Assembly: GCA_030374765.1 (NCBI GenBank)
Contig: JARGXX010000121.1
Span: forward strand, 682,001-746,000
From: Agarophyton chilense
Taxonomy: Eukaryota > Rhodophyta > Florideophyceae > Gracilariales > Gracilariaceae
DNA length: 64,000 bases
Direction: 5' to 3'
Position numbers and translations under genes: made by a program. Shown here piece after piece: positions 23,428-33,277 of the stretch. How positions within the stretch are numbered: the stretch's first letter is position 1; every line of letters begins with the position of its first letter. The notes beneath the pieces were generated by a model. That model was given only the letters and a program-made list of their open reading frames with translations. It had not been told where the DNA came from and made no database searches.

Positions 23428-23712
23428 TTAAAAGGCTGATACTGGTGTTATACTGAAGGGAGAACGGGCGAAGAGATAACGTTCTGGCAACCGGATGGAT
23501 ACGACGGGAAACCGTGCGAAAGGATATCGCTCTGGCGATATGACGTCAACGATGGATATAGTACTTGCGACGGGAGAATGCTCTGGCGACCGGATATGAA
23601 TGATGGTCACGCTGTGACGACGTCTGATGGTCACGCTTTGAAGACAATTGAACTTGACGATAATGACTGACAAAGGGAGGACTTGGACTGGAATCATTGG
23701 GCTGAGGAGCAA
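23428..23712 (-). repeat. Degenerate short tandem-like repeats
   Basis: Variants of CTCTGGCGACCGGATATGAA recur about three times, and GATGGTCACGCT twice. The minus frame reads as repeats such as SPERYPFARFPVVSI, LPERYLFARSPFSI and SPEHSPVASTISIV. It could be an eroded repeat protein or a minisatellite. Confidence 0.4.
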
Positions 23713-23889
23713 CGATGTTTGAGCCTACATTTTTATTGGTCCGACAATGAATTTGAAGATAAAAACGGAGATTTCATGTACGAAAAAGAGTTTGTTACCC
23801 ACTATCTCACTAAACCTCGACGGCCTTTGCGAATTAAGTAAACTACATCGCGGTTCTCCCCTTACAAATTCTTTGCCTTCCTGGCGCAG

Positions 23890-24429
23890 AACATACTAGA
23901 GGCAATGGATCGATTCCCGCCAACTTTGTACGGAGAGACAGTGAAAGGAAATGAATTCGAGAAACGGAATCATGAAATGACAATGGAAATGGCGCACATG
24001 GAAAAGCGCAAAGTCGAGACAGTGATAGAAAGGCTAAAGGATATTACCTTCATTCAAAATAGTTTTCTCTACTTCCAAAAGAGGGATGTGCAAGGCATGA
24101 TAACGAGGTATCGGGCGAGACTTGTGACTAGGGGATTTTGCCAAAAGACAGGAATCGACTACGCAGAACTATTTGCACCTATGGAAAAGTATAGTACCTG
24201 GAGATGGATGCTGAGAGAGTTTGCGGAATACGGCTTGGAAATGATACAATTTGATATTTGCACCGCCTTTCTTTATGAAGACCATCAAGAAGAACTTTTC
24301 ATGACGCAACCGGAGGGCTTTGCACGGGAAGGAAGAGAAGAGCAATTGGATCGGCTTCACAAAGCTACATATGGTCTGAAGCAAGAGTTAAATTCCTGGG
24401 GAAGTTCAAAGCTGACATGGTGGAAATAG
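23890..24429 (+). pseudogene. Copia C reverse transcriptase, N-terminal part
   Basis: The open frame matches copia RT closely: EAMDRFPPTLYGETVKGNE, GMITRYRARLVTRGFCQK, GIDYAELFAP, MIQFDICTAFLYEDHQEELF and LHKATYGLKQ. The DICTAFLY block holds the first catalytic Asp (usually DVxTAFLYG). The frame ends at 24429, and the region up to about 24990, where YVDD should lie, is scrambled by shifts and stops. Confidence 0.85.
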
Positions 24430-24989
24430 AATGTATTCCATGGACGAGAAAGCCGAGAGTGTTCTTTTATCGGCTTGGTAAGGACCTCATTTCTATCCTA
24501 GTGTTATTCGACGATGGATTTATGTCCGGAAAACACAAAGAGGACTTGCTACAGTTTGTGACAAAAATGGAAAAAGTTCGTTGAAGTATGCATGGAGCAA
24601 AAGCCAACAAAGTTTCTTGGAATGATTGCGTAACAGAATCAAGATAAAAAAAGCAAGAAAGGTCCATAAGAAACAGAGGTTCCAGCAACGTGCATCAGAG
24701 TTCCAGGTTGGAATTGAAAAGAGGTTTACTGTTCCTCTGATGGGTGTGTCAGAATTCAGTGAAATGGATGCAATAGAAGAGGGAGCGGACCGCCCAAACA
24801 GGGAGCTCATTCATTGATTAATGCACTTGGAAAATACGTTACGCCACTGTGTCGCGTTTTCAGGAGTATATCTGGCGAGATGCATGAACGAGTACTTCCA
24901 GAAGCACTAGAGGAGAGCTCATTTTGTGCTTAAGAACTTATCGTGCACAACAGGACTGGGCATTGAGTCCGATGGGGCACCGAAAAGAG

Positions 24990-25270
24990 AGATTCTAGGA
25001 TACTCTGATTTCTTTTTTCCGATGGACGAGAAGGACAGGAAGTCTACGAGGAGATACTTGTTTCTGGAAAACGGTGGGGCCTTTTAATGGCGCAGCAAGA
25101 AGCAAACGGTTGCGGCATAGTCGAGCGTAGAAACAGAGTATGTATCCATGTCTTACGCAGCTAGAGAAAGGTTTTGGTCACAAGGGCTTCAAAAAGAAGC
25201 AGCTCAGAGCAAAGGAGAGAAAAATCTGATTTATGGAGATAACTAGAGCTCAATCATTCTGAGCAAGAAT
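24990..25270 (+). pseudogene. Copia C RNase H, first part
   Basis: ILGYSDFFFPMDEKDRKSTR, WRSKKQTVAA and SSVETEYVSMSYAARE, with stops, are the RNase H motifs of copia elements. The usual second Asp of SDSDFAGD is lost. The frame runs into IILSKNEV, at which point element N has inserted. Confidence 0.75.
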
Positions 25271-25275
25271 GAAGT
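25271..25275. repeat. Target-site duplication of element N, left copy (GAAGT)
   Basis: GAAGT precedes the LTR and is repeated at 30358-30362. It belongs to the RNase H region of copia C. Confidence 0.9.
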
Positions 25276-25561
25276 TAACAATGGTTAGTGTGACACACAG
25301 GAGAGACTTCAAAGAACTGAGGCTGAACACAGAAAGTCAATGTAACTCAGGCGCAAGTCCTGACTTCAATTTACAAGCAGCTACCTACAGAGTAGACTTA
25401 AATAGTCTTCAAAGCTGAGGTTAGACAAAAGTACATACATTACAAACAACATATAAAATACAACCTGCATGGCAATCATTCACGTGATATGAATCTGGCA
25501 AAGTCACAACCATTCAAATCTTATGACTCAGAATATCCGTGTTGGTCAAACATCATCAATA
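25276..25561 (-). repeat. 3' LTR of element N (286 bp)
   Basis: It matches 30072-30357 over its full length with about six substitutions. On the plus strand it begins TAACAATGGTTAG and ends CATCATCAATA. The TATA box of the 5' copy (CTATATAAG) reads CTATTTAAG here. Confidence 0.93.
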
Positions 25562-25577
25562 CTCCTTTCTCTCTTTC
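25562..25577 (-). promoter_or_regulatory. Polypurine tract of element N
   Basis: On the minus strand GAAAGAGAGAAAGGAG directly abuts the 3' LTR, the standard site for plus-strand DNA priming. The original stop codon of the Gag-Pol frame (TGA, 25576-25578) overlaps its first bases. Confidence 0.85.
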
Positions 25578-28500
25578 AGCCGTATTTCTTTTTTGTAGAC
25601 TTGGTCTCGGCCATGTATTCAAACGCAATGTTGAGACGACCATTGTAAAGAGTAAGCTGTAAGGCATCAGTTAAAGGGCTATCCTTTTTCGTTGGCGCAT
25701 CGGACAGGTTGATTTGCCAGGGATCCAAGTGATCTTATCAACGTTTCCGACTTGAAACTCAAATCTGAGAGACGCGAAATCTCCACGAATTGAACGATCT
25801 ACAGAGTTCCGTTGCGTAGATAGAGACGTAAACAAATCTTTTGAGTCCACACACAGGTGAACATGTACATCTACGTTGAGCACCTCAGAATAGGCATGCG
25901 CTATACATTTGGCCTCATCAATAGCCTCAGCTGAGGCAAGTATCTCTGCTGCAGGCACACTCTTCACTGGTCTCTTTGATTTGTGAGAGGTCCAAGATAT
26001 TGGGTGGTATATAGAGTTGTTTGCCAACTCGCCAACAAGGAGACCGGTAAGCACACCTAGTTGACCATTCTCATCTCTCTTGGACGCATCAGCAAAGACC
26101 AGTACTGAGAGCTCATACTGCGCATTATCCATTGGGCGGGGGTATTTGATCCTAGTACCAAGCTTCTTGAGCTTGCGAGCAATATTTTGTTGCTCTATCA
26201 GATGACAAACTCTGCTTTCAGGTGATTTCTGCTGCAGATATGACGCATAGAAAGAACAGAACGGGGAAGCAGCCGTGCCTATCCAGCCCAGTGAGCTATT
26301 GGTAGAAGCAAAGTAAGACTTCTCAATTTCATTGAGTGGTTGGTCAAACTCCTTACGATGAGTACGAGATAAGGGGTATTCGGTAAAGGCGTTTAGCTTG
26401 TCATCAACATTGGTTGAAACGGTAAGATCGTCCTCCTGGACTGTGTTGATGCCGAAAAATCTCAGTCGACCGGGTCCATTTGAAACAGTGCCAAGCTTGA
26501 ACGATTCATTAAATCTCTCAACAAAGAGCTTAGCACATTCCCCAATACCAGCAGCTTTGATATCATCAACAATCTTAGCTACAATGAGCACCAACTTCCC
26601 GTCTTCAATCTTGTAGAACAGTTGCGGAACTTCTTGACATTGGGTCAATCCGAGATCAAAGAAGCACTTATCAGACTGCACTTGCCATTTTGCGTTAGCA
26701 TTGACTAAGCCATACGCAGCAGTTAGTAATAGCCAAAGGTGCGTAGACCTCATTCGACTTTCTTTGGGTGGCTTCACATACACATCACGACTAGCAGTGC
26801 CAGTCTGCAAAAAAGCCGCTTTAATGTCTGCTTTGTAAAGCTTCCAGCCAAACAAAGATGCGAAAGACTCAACAATGCGGAGACCAGTTGGTGGACATGT
26901 CGTACAATCAGATGTAAGTACTTTCTTCAAGTCATCTTCATTTCCATGTGGTGCAATCCGTGCCTTCAGTTTGAGAGTAGAGTCATCGTTCTGTTTGACC
27001 TTGTATAAAACGTGACTGTTGATAACATTTGCGCAATGCGGCACGTCACTGCTAGAAACGGGACGGACAGTCTTCAGAAAAGTCTCCTCTTCGATCCTAT
27101 ACGATTTCACAAGCGGAAACTGTTCAAATCCTTGTGCTTGGTATCGCATAAAGGTTTTGTTCCCAAAGTGATCCAGCATTAGTTGCAGCTCAGTGGGTTC
27201 TTGGTCTATGTTCGTGACAGAGGATGAATTTGCAGTAACATGTGTACCTTCATACTGCCATTTTTCGTCGTCTAGGTTGAGGCGTTCTTTGTCACCATCA
27301 TCATAAAGGACAGTAACACAGCCGTCACGATGCATCGTCTTCACAGTTCCACTGTAGCGCACATTATCATCTGGCCAGTACACCATCACGCGATCACCAC
27401 GATTAAGTGAACATGCATCTGGGTTCTCATGAGGATTGGCATTGGTATGCTCATCAGAAAAGTCTGCATCTTCATGAATCGCACTCGACCGTCCTGAGGA
27501 AGCATTGCCATTGTCAACTTTTTTCCCATCATCCTTCTTTGTGGAAGGAGACATATCATCAATGGCATCATCGACAGCATCAATTGCCGATTGCACAGTG
27601 CTTGCAAAAGACTCTTCAGGTAGTGCTATGCAGATGTCTTCGAATGCAACAGTAGCACGTTTTCCTCCTTTCGCGGGTATGAGAACAGTACGAGCACTTG
27701 AATCAACAGCCAACACAATATTGGGTGTAGACCATTTTCCTTTCTTTCTTATCCCAGTACTAAAGTAGACCTCAATCATATCGCCAGTTGCGACTTGAGG
27801 TTCGATTGTAGACTTAGACTTCAGTATGAGCGCCAATTTGCGCTTCGCTTGAAGTCTATTGTGTGCATCTACGACTTCATTGGGCATTGAACAGATAGGT
27901 CCATCGGTCAGGGGCTTCGTAAAACCTTTGGCAAGCTCAAATGACGACATCTCATTGTTTCCGTATAGATCATTAGAAATAGAAACAGCACGCAGAGCTT
28001 GAAGTTCCGGAGATTTTTGAGGTTCAGCTGTAAAGAGCTTAAGAAAAATGCTGCGTATTACGCCATGCTTGCTCTCGAGAGGGTTCTTACTGTGTTGACG
28101 TGGAGGTACGGGACGAAATGAGATGTTGTCTTCATCGAGGAACTTACGAAATTCGCCCTTCCCGAAGGCATCATCGCCCTGTACGGAGGCAGGTAGCCAG
28201 TAATGTGAAGTCCAACAGGCTTCAAAGCCAATTACTGTCTGATTCAGAGAGGTAGAACTGACTATAAATGCAGCAGAAAACCTTGTTGCGACGTCCATAC
28301 AGTGAAACAAACAGACAGACTCGAGGTAGAAATGGTCAACGCAGACGATGTCATTAAATTCACGCGACATGGATGATATGGACACCTTCCGGTTACGTTG
28401 TGGCGGGGCAATCGCGCGACATGAGACACAGTTCTGTATCATCTGTGAAACATAGTCTGACACAGCATCGCTCCATAGTCCGTTACGTTCCAAGAGTATT

Positions 28501-30068
28501 TTCATATCAGTCAGGTTAGCATGACCGCTGACATGCTTATGCACTTTGGCCACAATGGCCTTGACTTGACTCCATGGTCGGTCTTTCGACAGGTTGCCAT
28601 TGAGGCAAGAGAAAGCGGATGTGTTACATGTCTCATTACAGAAGCTTGACATAGGGAGTTAACTCAAGAAGCCTTGGTTGATCATGGTAAATTGGTCAGT
28701 CATGCCATCAGCATGAAACTGCAAAGCATTGCAGGTGATATGGAGAATGTTTGATTGCTTCGTTACATTCTTCCCGATGACCCATTGACTAGAGCCATCC
28801 AGTACGAGATGGCGAATGAGCACTTTTCGTCCGCTGTCAGATACAGCAGGAATCACAACAGATCCAAGAATAGAACGAGGAGCACTAGCATGGTCACCGA
28901 TGCCGTACTGCCAGTGCGTGTGCCCGTTAAGTGACACCGGAATAGGTTCCATCTCAGATCCGACATCATGTCCAATGTGAATTGATAACAGACGAAGCTC
29001 AACATTGCCAATGGCAGAGTACGGGGCACCGTCATCTACGAGTGGCCCAATAGCCTCGTCGTCAAGAGAGTCACATGATCCATTAGTCTCATTTGTCGAA
29101 CAGTTGTTGCTTGACAACACGGCCATATTAAAAGAAACAGTCTTTCCTTTGCCTTTTGCATTGTTATTACCGGAGCTCGATGAGCCGTCACCAGATTTAA
29201 TTGACGAACTAAACTCAGCAGCAGTATCATAACACTTCACTCCAGGTTTCAACGAACCATCAGGGTTGTGGCTGTCCTTCCAGTGTCCAAATTTATTACA
29301 GGTGTGAAAAGGATGACGTTTCAGTGCAGCATTTGAAGGACGACGAAAACCACTACTACGGCCACGTCTGGAGTGAGTCGTAGTACCTGCAGCACTGGCA
29401 GATAGTGCCGCACTAGAAGTGGTAGTCGAGGCCTTCTCACACTGTTTCACGACAGAAGCAAGTTGCTTGTACGTCACCGCTATTAGGTAATCATCATTGG
29501 AAGATTGGTCCGAGAACACAGTTCCATAAGGAGCAGCAGCTGCCAATGCAGAGATTCATTGAGAGTGTTCGATGCTTGCGTTGCTCAAAAGCATTAAGGC
29601 AGTTATGCATTGGGGAAGTCTGGTAGTACTTGACAAAGAGTTGAATTTCGTAACTGCGGCAGAAAAACGGGTTTCGAAGGTCTTCAACGACTCATTCTGT
29701 GAGCGACGGGTATTCAGTAGAGAGTTAAATCCATCAAATGCTTCACTAATTACTGATAAAAAGTCACGTTGATAAACTGCATAAACGATCAATTTGACAC
29801 CATCTTCGCTCTTCAGCTGCTCGTTCGTCAGTTCAGCAATAAGGTCTGCAGCTTGACCATAAAGCTGTGACTTGAGCACAATAGCTTGAATTTGAGGGGG
29901 AAGCTTGTTTGAGCTGGTGTCTGGGAGAGAATCATGGTATTCTTTCCAATCATACACGGCGGTCTTAAACCTTTCTTTGTTTCCTTTGCCGTCTGTCCAC
30001 GGTGGACTTTTCGAGTCCCAAGCAAACCGTGGGCGGGTTGGTAGCGAATTAGTAGGGACTGGGCCCAT
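25576..30068 (-). pseudogene. Element N Gag-Pol polyprotein, three small lesions
   Basis: One frame runs from ATG 30068, broken by TGA (29556-29558), TAA (28659-28661) and a one-base loss near 25710; past that, a second frame reads on to TGA 25576. The first part (MGPVPTNSLPTRPRF to about 29300) is Gag. A zinc-binding-like CNKFGHWKDSH lies near 29280. Protease has VDDGAPYSAIG (about 29020) instead of DSGA/DTGA. Integrase has HKHVSGH plus CVSC zinc ligands and an intact D-D-E set: VCVDHFYL, VQGDDAFGKGEF and KNPLESKHGVIR. A linker rich in Asp/Ser follows, with GDRVMVYWPDDNVRYSGTV, a Tudor/SH3-like stretch. RT has DIKAAFLQ and AKIVDDIKAAG (for YVDD). RNase H has VLVFADASKRD, AAEILASAEA and CVDSKDLF. 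The largest open piece, 28652-25671, is 993 codons. Confidence 0.9.
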
Positions 30069-30071
30069 AAC
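30061..30071 (-). promoter_or_regulatory. Primer-binding site of N (initiator tRNA anticodon arm), with gag ATG
   Basis: Directly after the 5' LTR the minus strand reads GTTATGGGCCCAG. This is the exact complement of CUGGGCCCAUAAC, the anticodon stem-loop of eukaryotic initiator tRNA-Met. Drosophila copia and yeast Ty5 prime from such an internally cleaved tRNA half. The ATG inside this site (30066-30068) is the complement of the CAU anticodon and is the first ATG of the Gag frame, three bases from the LTR. Confidence 0.85.
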
Positions 30072-30357
30072 TAACAATGGTTAGTGTGACACACAGGAGA
30101 GACTTCAAAGAACTGAGGCTGAATACAGAAAGTCAATGTAACTCAGGCGCAAGTCCTGACTTCAATTTACAAGCAGCTACCTACAGAGTAGACTTATATA
30201 GTCCTCAAAGCTGAGGTTAGACCAAAGTACATACATTACAAACAACATATAAAATACAAACTGCATGGCAACCATTCACGTGATATGAATCTGGCAAAGT
30301 CACAACCATTCAAATCTTATGACTCAGAATATCCGTGTTGGTCAAACATCATCAATA
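30072..30357 (-). repeat. 5' LTR of element N (286 bp)
   Basis: This is the partner of 25276-25561. On the minus strand it contains GGACTATATAAGTC (about 30190-30203), a likely TATA box, and ends CTAACCATTGTTA next to the primer-binding site. Confidence 0.93.
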
Positions 30358-30362
30358 GAAGT
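30358..30362. repeat. Target-site duplication of element N, right copy (GAAGT)
   Basis: It matches 25271-25275. The interrupted copia C RNase H resumes right after it. Confidence 0.9.
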
Positions 30363-30545
30363 AGTCAATGAGCGCACAAAACGAGTTGAAATCAAGTACC
30401 ATGAAAAGATGTGTTGTAGAGAAGAGACTGGTCTACACTGAATACATTTCAACAACGGAAATAGTTGGTGATCTCTTCACAAAGCCATTGCAGGGGAAAT
30501 TCCACGAGAATTTTTGTGGTAATCTTGGAGTGATGTTGTGAAGAT
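30363..30545 (+). pseudogene. Copia C RNase H, C-terminal part
   Basis: VNERTKRVEIKYHEK, then in a shifted frame YISTTEIVGDLFTKPLQGKF, are the standard end of copia polyproteins (usually H.RTKHIDI.YH and ADIFTKPL). One shift and one stop are present. Joined with 24990-25270 it completes the domain. Confidence 0.8.
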
Positions 30546-30560
30546 TTAAGCGTGGGGGAG

Positions 30561-30815
30561 TGTTCGAAGGTATTTCTAAAACTTCTCAAACATAGCAAAC
30601 TTCACATTATTATGTTTTCTGCCCAAATCGGTCAGTGATCGATAGACAAACATAATTCTAGAAGTTTGTAGAACTCAAAACTTTAGAGACAGACAAACCA
30701 AACCGAACAGTGACAAAAAGTTCTGTGATTTAGCTGGAACACAGCTGAAGGCCTTTAAGAAGACTGGCGCAGCAACAATCGTCTTTCTAGGACTCTGTAT
30801 CTAATCTCAATGAAA
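30561..30815 (+). repeat. 3' LTR of copia relic C
   Basis: It starts TGTTCGAAGG immediately after the purine run GCGTGGGGGAG. Blocks such as TCTAGAAGTTTGTAGAACTC, CAAACCGAACAG and AGTTCTGTGA recur in the LTRs at 17086 and about 52200. The right end is estimated from those copies. Confidence 0.7.
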
Positions 30816-32560
30816 CTTAACCAACTACCTTCTAAGTTTAACGAGGATGGATCGAACGCACAAAACTAAATTCTGTAGAGTGGCTGAACTGAAGAACTGG
30901 AAATATAATCACCAAAAAGGCTAGCTCTAAAGTTTTGTTTAACTGAATCCAACTCAAAACGCCGTGCAAATTCCATTCAGGTTAAAGTAACCAAAACATA
31001 CCAGTGAGCATGTGCAAGAGTGATTATGATCCAGCATAAGATATATCTTCAATATATATTTTGATTTAGAAATTTTGTCATGGTTTTTGATCGGATGTAA
31101 TGTAGCAAAACAATGGTTTGCGGATTTATGCGTAAGGAATATGTTATAAAACAGACTTTGGCATCGATTTTCGTAGAATTGAACTTTCGCTATTCTGTGT
31201 ATAATACGCGTGATGTTTTAATCATGAACGAAACGGTATATCAAGAGCATATGCCTTCATTGTATGTTTTTCATTGTCATACCTACCTGGATTCTTGAAA
31301 TTGTTGAAACCTAGTTTTGAAACAATTATCGTAGTTTGTATAATGAAAATGAACAAGAGAAAAACTCGCATTCAACGTAAAAACATTTGTAGCTCTCGTC
31401 GCTAACCAGTTTGTTAGCATCACAAACAGCCGTTTACGACTAAAGGCCCTGTAGTTGTTACTAAATTTCTTAAAATTGTTAAGGTAATAAAGGTAGCTGT
31501 ATTTCATTCCTTGTGCCTTCACGGTTTTCTATTTTTTGAAATCAAATAAACACTCTAATCATAATTGATTGTTTTTTATCTTTCGAACGCAAGATCCATA
31601 AACGCTACAAATGGTAGCTCATTGTTGAAAGAAAAAGAACAACTTCTACGATGTTTTCGGTTTTTAAACGTCAAAGAATCTTGTGGTCTACCCTAGAAGA
31701 ACAGATAGAAGCTTATGGGAAAGGAAAGAAAGTATCACATTTAAGTTTTGGTTAACCAAGAATATCGAACGAGACACATAATATCGCTTTCAATACTACA
31801 CCAAAAAATGATGTTGTAAAAGATGCTTACCGTCGAACTTGAATATAAAACACTAGTACTGTATATAATTGAAAATAGAAAAACACTCCACTGTCTGAAA
31901 AATACAGCTAAGGAAAACTTTTTGTAGGGGTTTTGTGTTGGTATCGATTTTGTCTTTTTTCATGAAAGATCTAGTTTTACTTTTCGGGTTTGAATAGATC
32001 AAACTAATTCCTATCTATATGTTTAGAGGTTTTCGTTCTCTTTGTTTTTGAGTTGAACCTATGTAAATGAAAAAGACACAGTAAATAATTTTCAAATGAC
32101 TTTGAACGAGGACTTATTATACTGGGATTTGTTAAAACAACTAATTTTCCACACGTGGCGTTATAAAGCTTTGTGAGAAACATTTCTGCTCTGCAAGTTT
32201 TACAACAGTGTGAAGACGAGTGAGGTACAATTTGGAGCTAGTACGTCACTGATACGCTTCTTATTATCAGGACTAAGAACCTTGACGCGCTCGTTAGCAG
32301 CGCATAAAAGTTATATTTCAGAATGGCATATTGGTTCTATAAGAGTAGCATAAACTACAACAGATGTGTTCGTGACCTGCTAGCTCAACTCGTACGTCAC
32401 TTATCCCAATACTTTTAAGACATCTCTACAAAATAATTTCATTTTTTAAATTTTTTATAAGGAAGTTGTGGTAAAAAAAGACTTTTAAGGATTGAAATAA
32501 ACTTCTGAAAAGAGAATGAATATGAAAACCTTTTAATTATTTTTTAGACAATAAATAGAA
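30816..32560. other. AT-rich region without recognisable genes
   Basis: Very AT-rich sequence with only short frames (31113-31298, 31522-31283) lacking any recognised motif. TATA-like and poly(A/T) stretches are frequent and carry no weight here. The composition change from the flanking elements is marked. Confidence 0.5.
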
Positions 32561-32656
32561 TTGCAGGAATATATTTTGACAAAATCCCTCTTCTCTTCTA
32601 TTCCTTCTCGTCTCTCGCAATGGCTGGAACCTTCAGTCACATTCCAGCCTCAAATT

Positions 32657-32672
32657 TTTCTTTTATATACTC
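32657..32672 (+). promoter_or_regulatory. TATA-like element before the 182-codon frame
   Basis: CTTTTATATACTCTC lies about 65 bp before ATG 32729 and is followed by a pyrimidine-rich leader. In such AT-rich DNA a chance match is possible. Confidence 0.35.
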
Positions 32673-32728
32673 TCAGCTCTTTCTTTGAACAAAATCTGAG
32701 AATCCTACCACACCATCCGCCTAGCACT

Positions 32729-33277
32729 ATGAGTGAATCGTACGTAAAAGTTTTACCAAACTACGACAAACTCTTCCCACCATTTGCTTTGCGTTACAAT
32801 CAAGTGGCCGGGAAAACATTAGAAATATGGTTTCAAGATATCTCAAATGATCCGTTGGAGGTCGAACGATTGCTTTGGAATCTCCTACATCTATCCTTAG
32901 CAGTTTGGAAGATCCACGGGAACTATATTCAACAAAAGAAGAACTTTGAAGAATTCGAAAAACTAGTTGGGCATATAGACATAAGAGTTCCATTGCTCCT
33001 TGGCAGAAGGTTTATAAATTATTTCCTATTCTTCTCAATCGGATATCAGGGGCATCAACGATATGAAAACACGTATGCTTCCGATTTGTTAAAAATGAAG
33101 TCTCGATTCGGCGTTCTTTCTTCACTAGTATCATTTGTGTTTATTCCAGACTTCAGGCGTTTAAAAATACCGTTTCCATTCGAAATACAACTTGAACTAG
33201 AAAATGACAGCGATGAGGACAAAAACTTTGAAAAAGATTTTAAAATAAATTTCATTGAACTCCAAGTACTGTCTTAA
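32729..33277 (+). CDS. Uncharacterised 182-residue protein
   Basis: This is an intact frame inside an otherwise gene-poor AT-rich island. The start at MSESYVKVLPNYDKLFPPFA was chosen over the upstream in-frame extension to 32561, because the extension is pyrimidine-rich leader-like and a TATA-like sequence lies about 65 bp upstream. The body is rich in aromatic and hydrophobic residues (LLWNLLHLSLAVWKIHGNY, GRRFINYFLFFSIGYQG). There is no clear signal peptide, and the C-terminus is acidic (NDSDEDKNFEKDF) with a basic interruption. It resembles no family I know. It may be a lineage-specific protein, a viral-type capsid-like protein, or a transposon cargo gene; none is supported. Confidence 0.5.
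   Translation: MSESYVKVLPNYDKLFPPFALRYNQVAGKTLEIWFQDISNDPLEVERLLWNLLHLSLAVWKIHGNYIQQKKNFEEFEKLVGHIDIRVPLLLGRRFINYFLFFSIGYQGHQRYENTYASDLLKMKSRFGVLSSLVSFVFIPDFRRLKIPFPFEIQLELENDSDEDKNFEKDFKINFIELQVLS

Larger units (their letters stand above)
25276..30357 (-). mobile_element. Complete copia-type LTR retrotransposon N (nested in C)
   Basis: The element has two 286-bp LTRs with six differences by eye (about 2%), a 5-bp GAAGT duplication, a primer-binding site next to the 5' LTR, a polypurine tract next to the 3' LTR, and one Gag-Pol frame with three small lesions. Orientation is minus. In that orientation the LTR starts TATTGATG and ends CATTGTTA, so the ends are TA...TA rather than TG...CA. Integrase before RT confirms the copia order. 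The proteins are divergent from elements A-D and may belong to an algal/animal GalEa-like clade, which is untested. Confidence 0.93.
23760..30815 (+). mobile_element. Copia-type relic C, split by element N
   Basis: The RT starts near 23890 and RNase H reaches 25270. The frame resumes at 30363 (VNERTKRVEIKYHEK) after the 5.1-kb insertion N. A polypurine run GCGTGGGGGAG and a 3' LTR beginning TGTTCGAAGG close the element. The 5' half (LTR, gag, integrase) is missing. Its protein and LTR place it in the same family as element B. Confidence 0.85.

Noticed and set aside
29556-29558. Programmed readthrough or recoding at the first stop of element N
   Set aside because: Two further unrelated lesions exist in the same frame, and no readthrough context or structure is evident. 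Decay is simpler.
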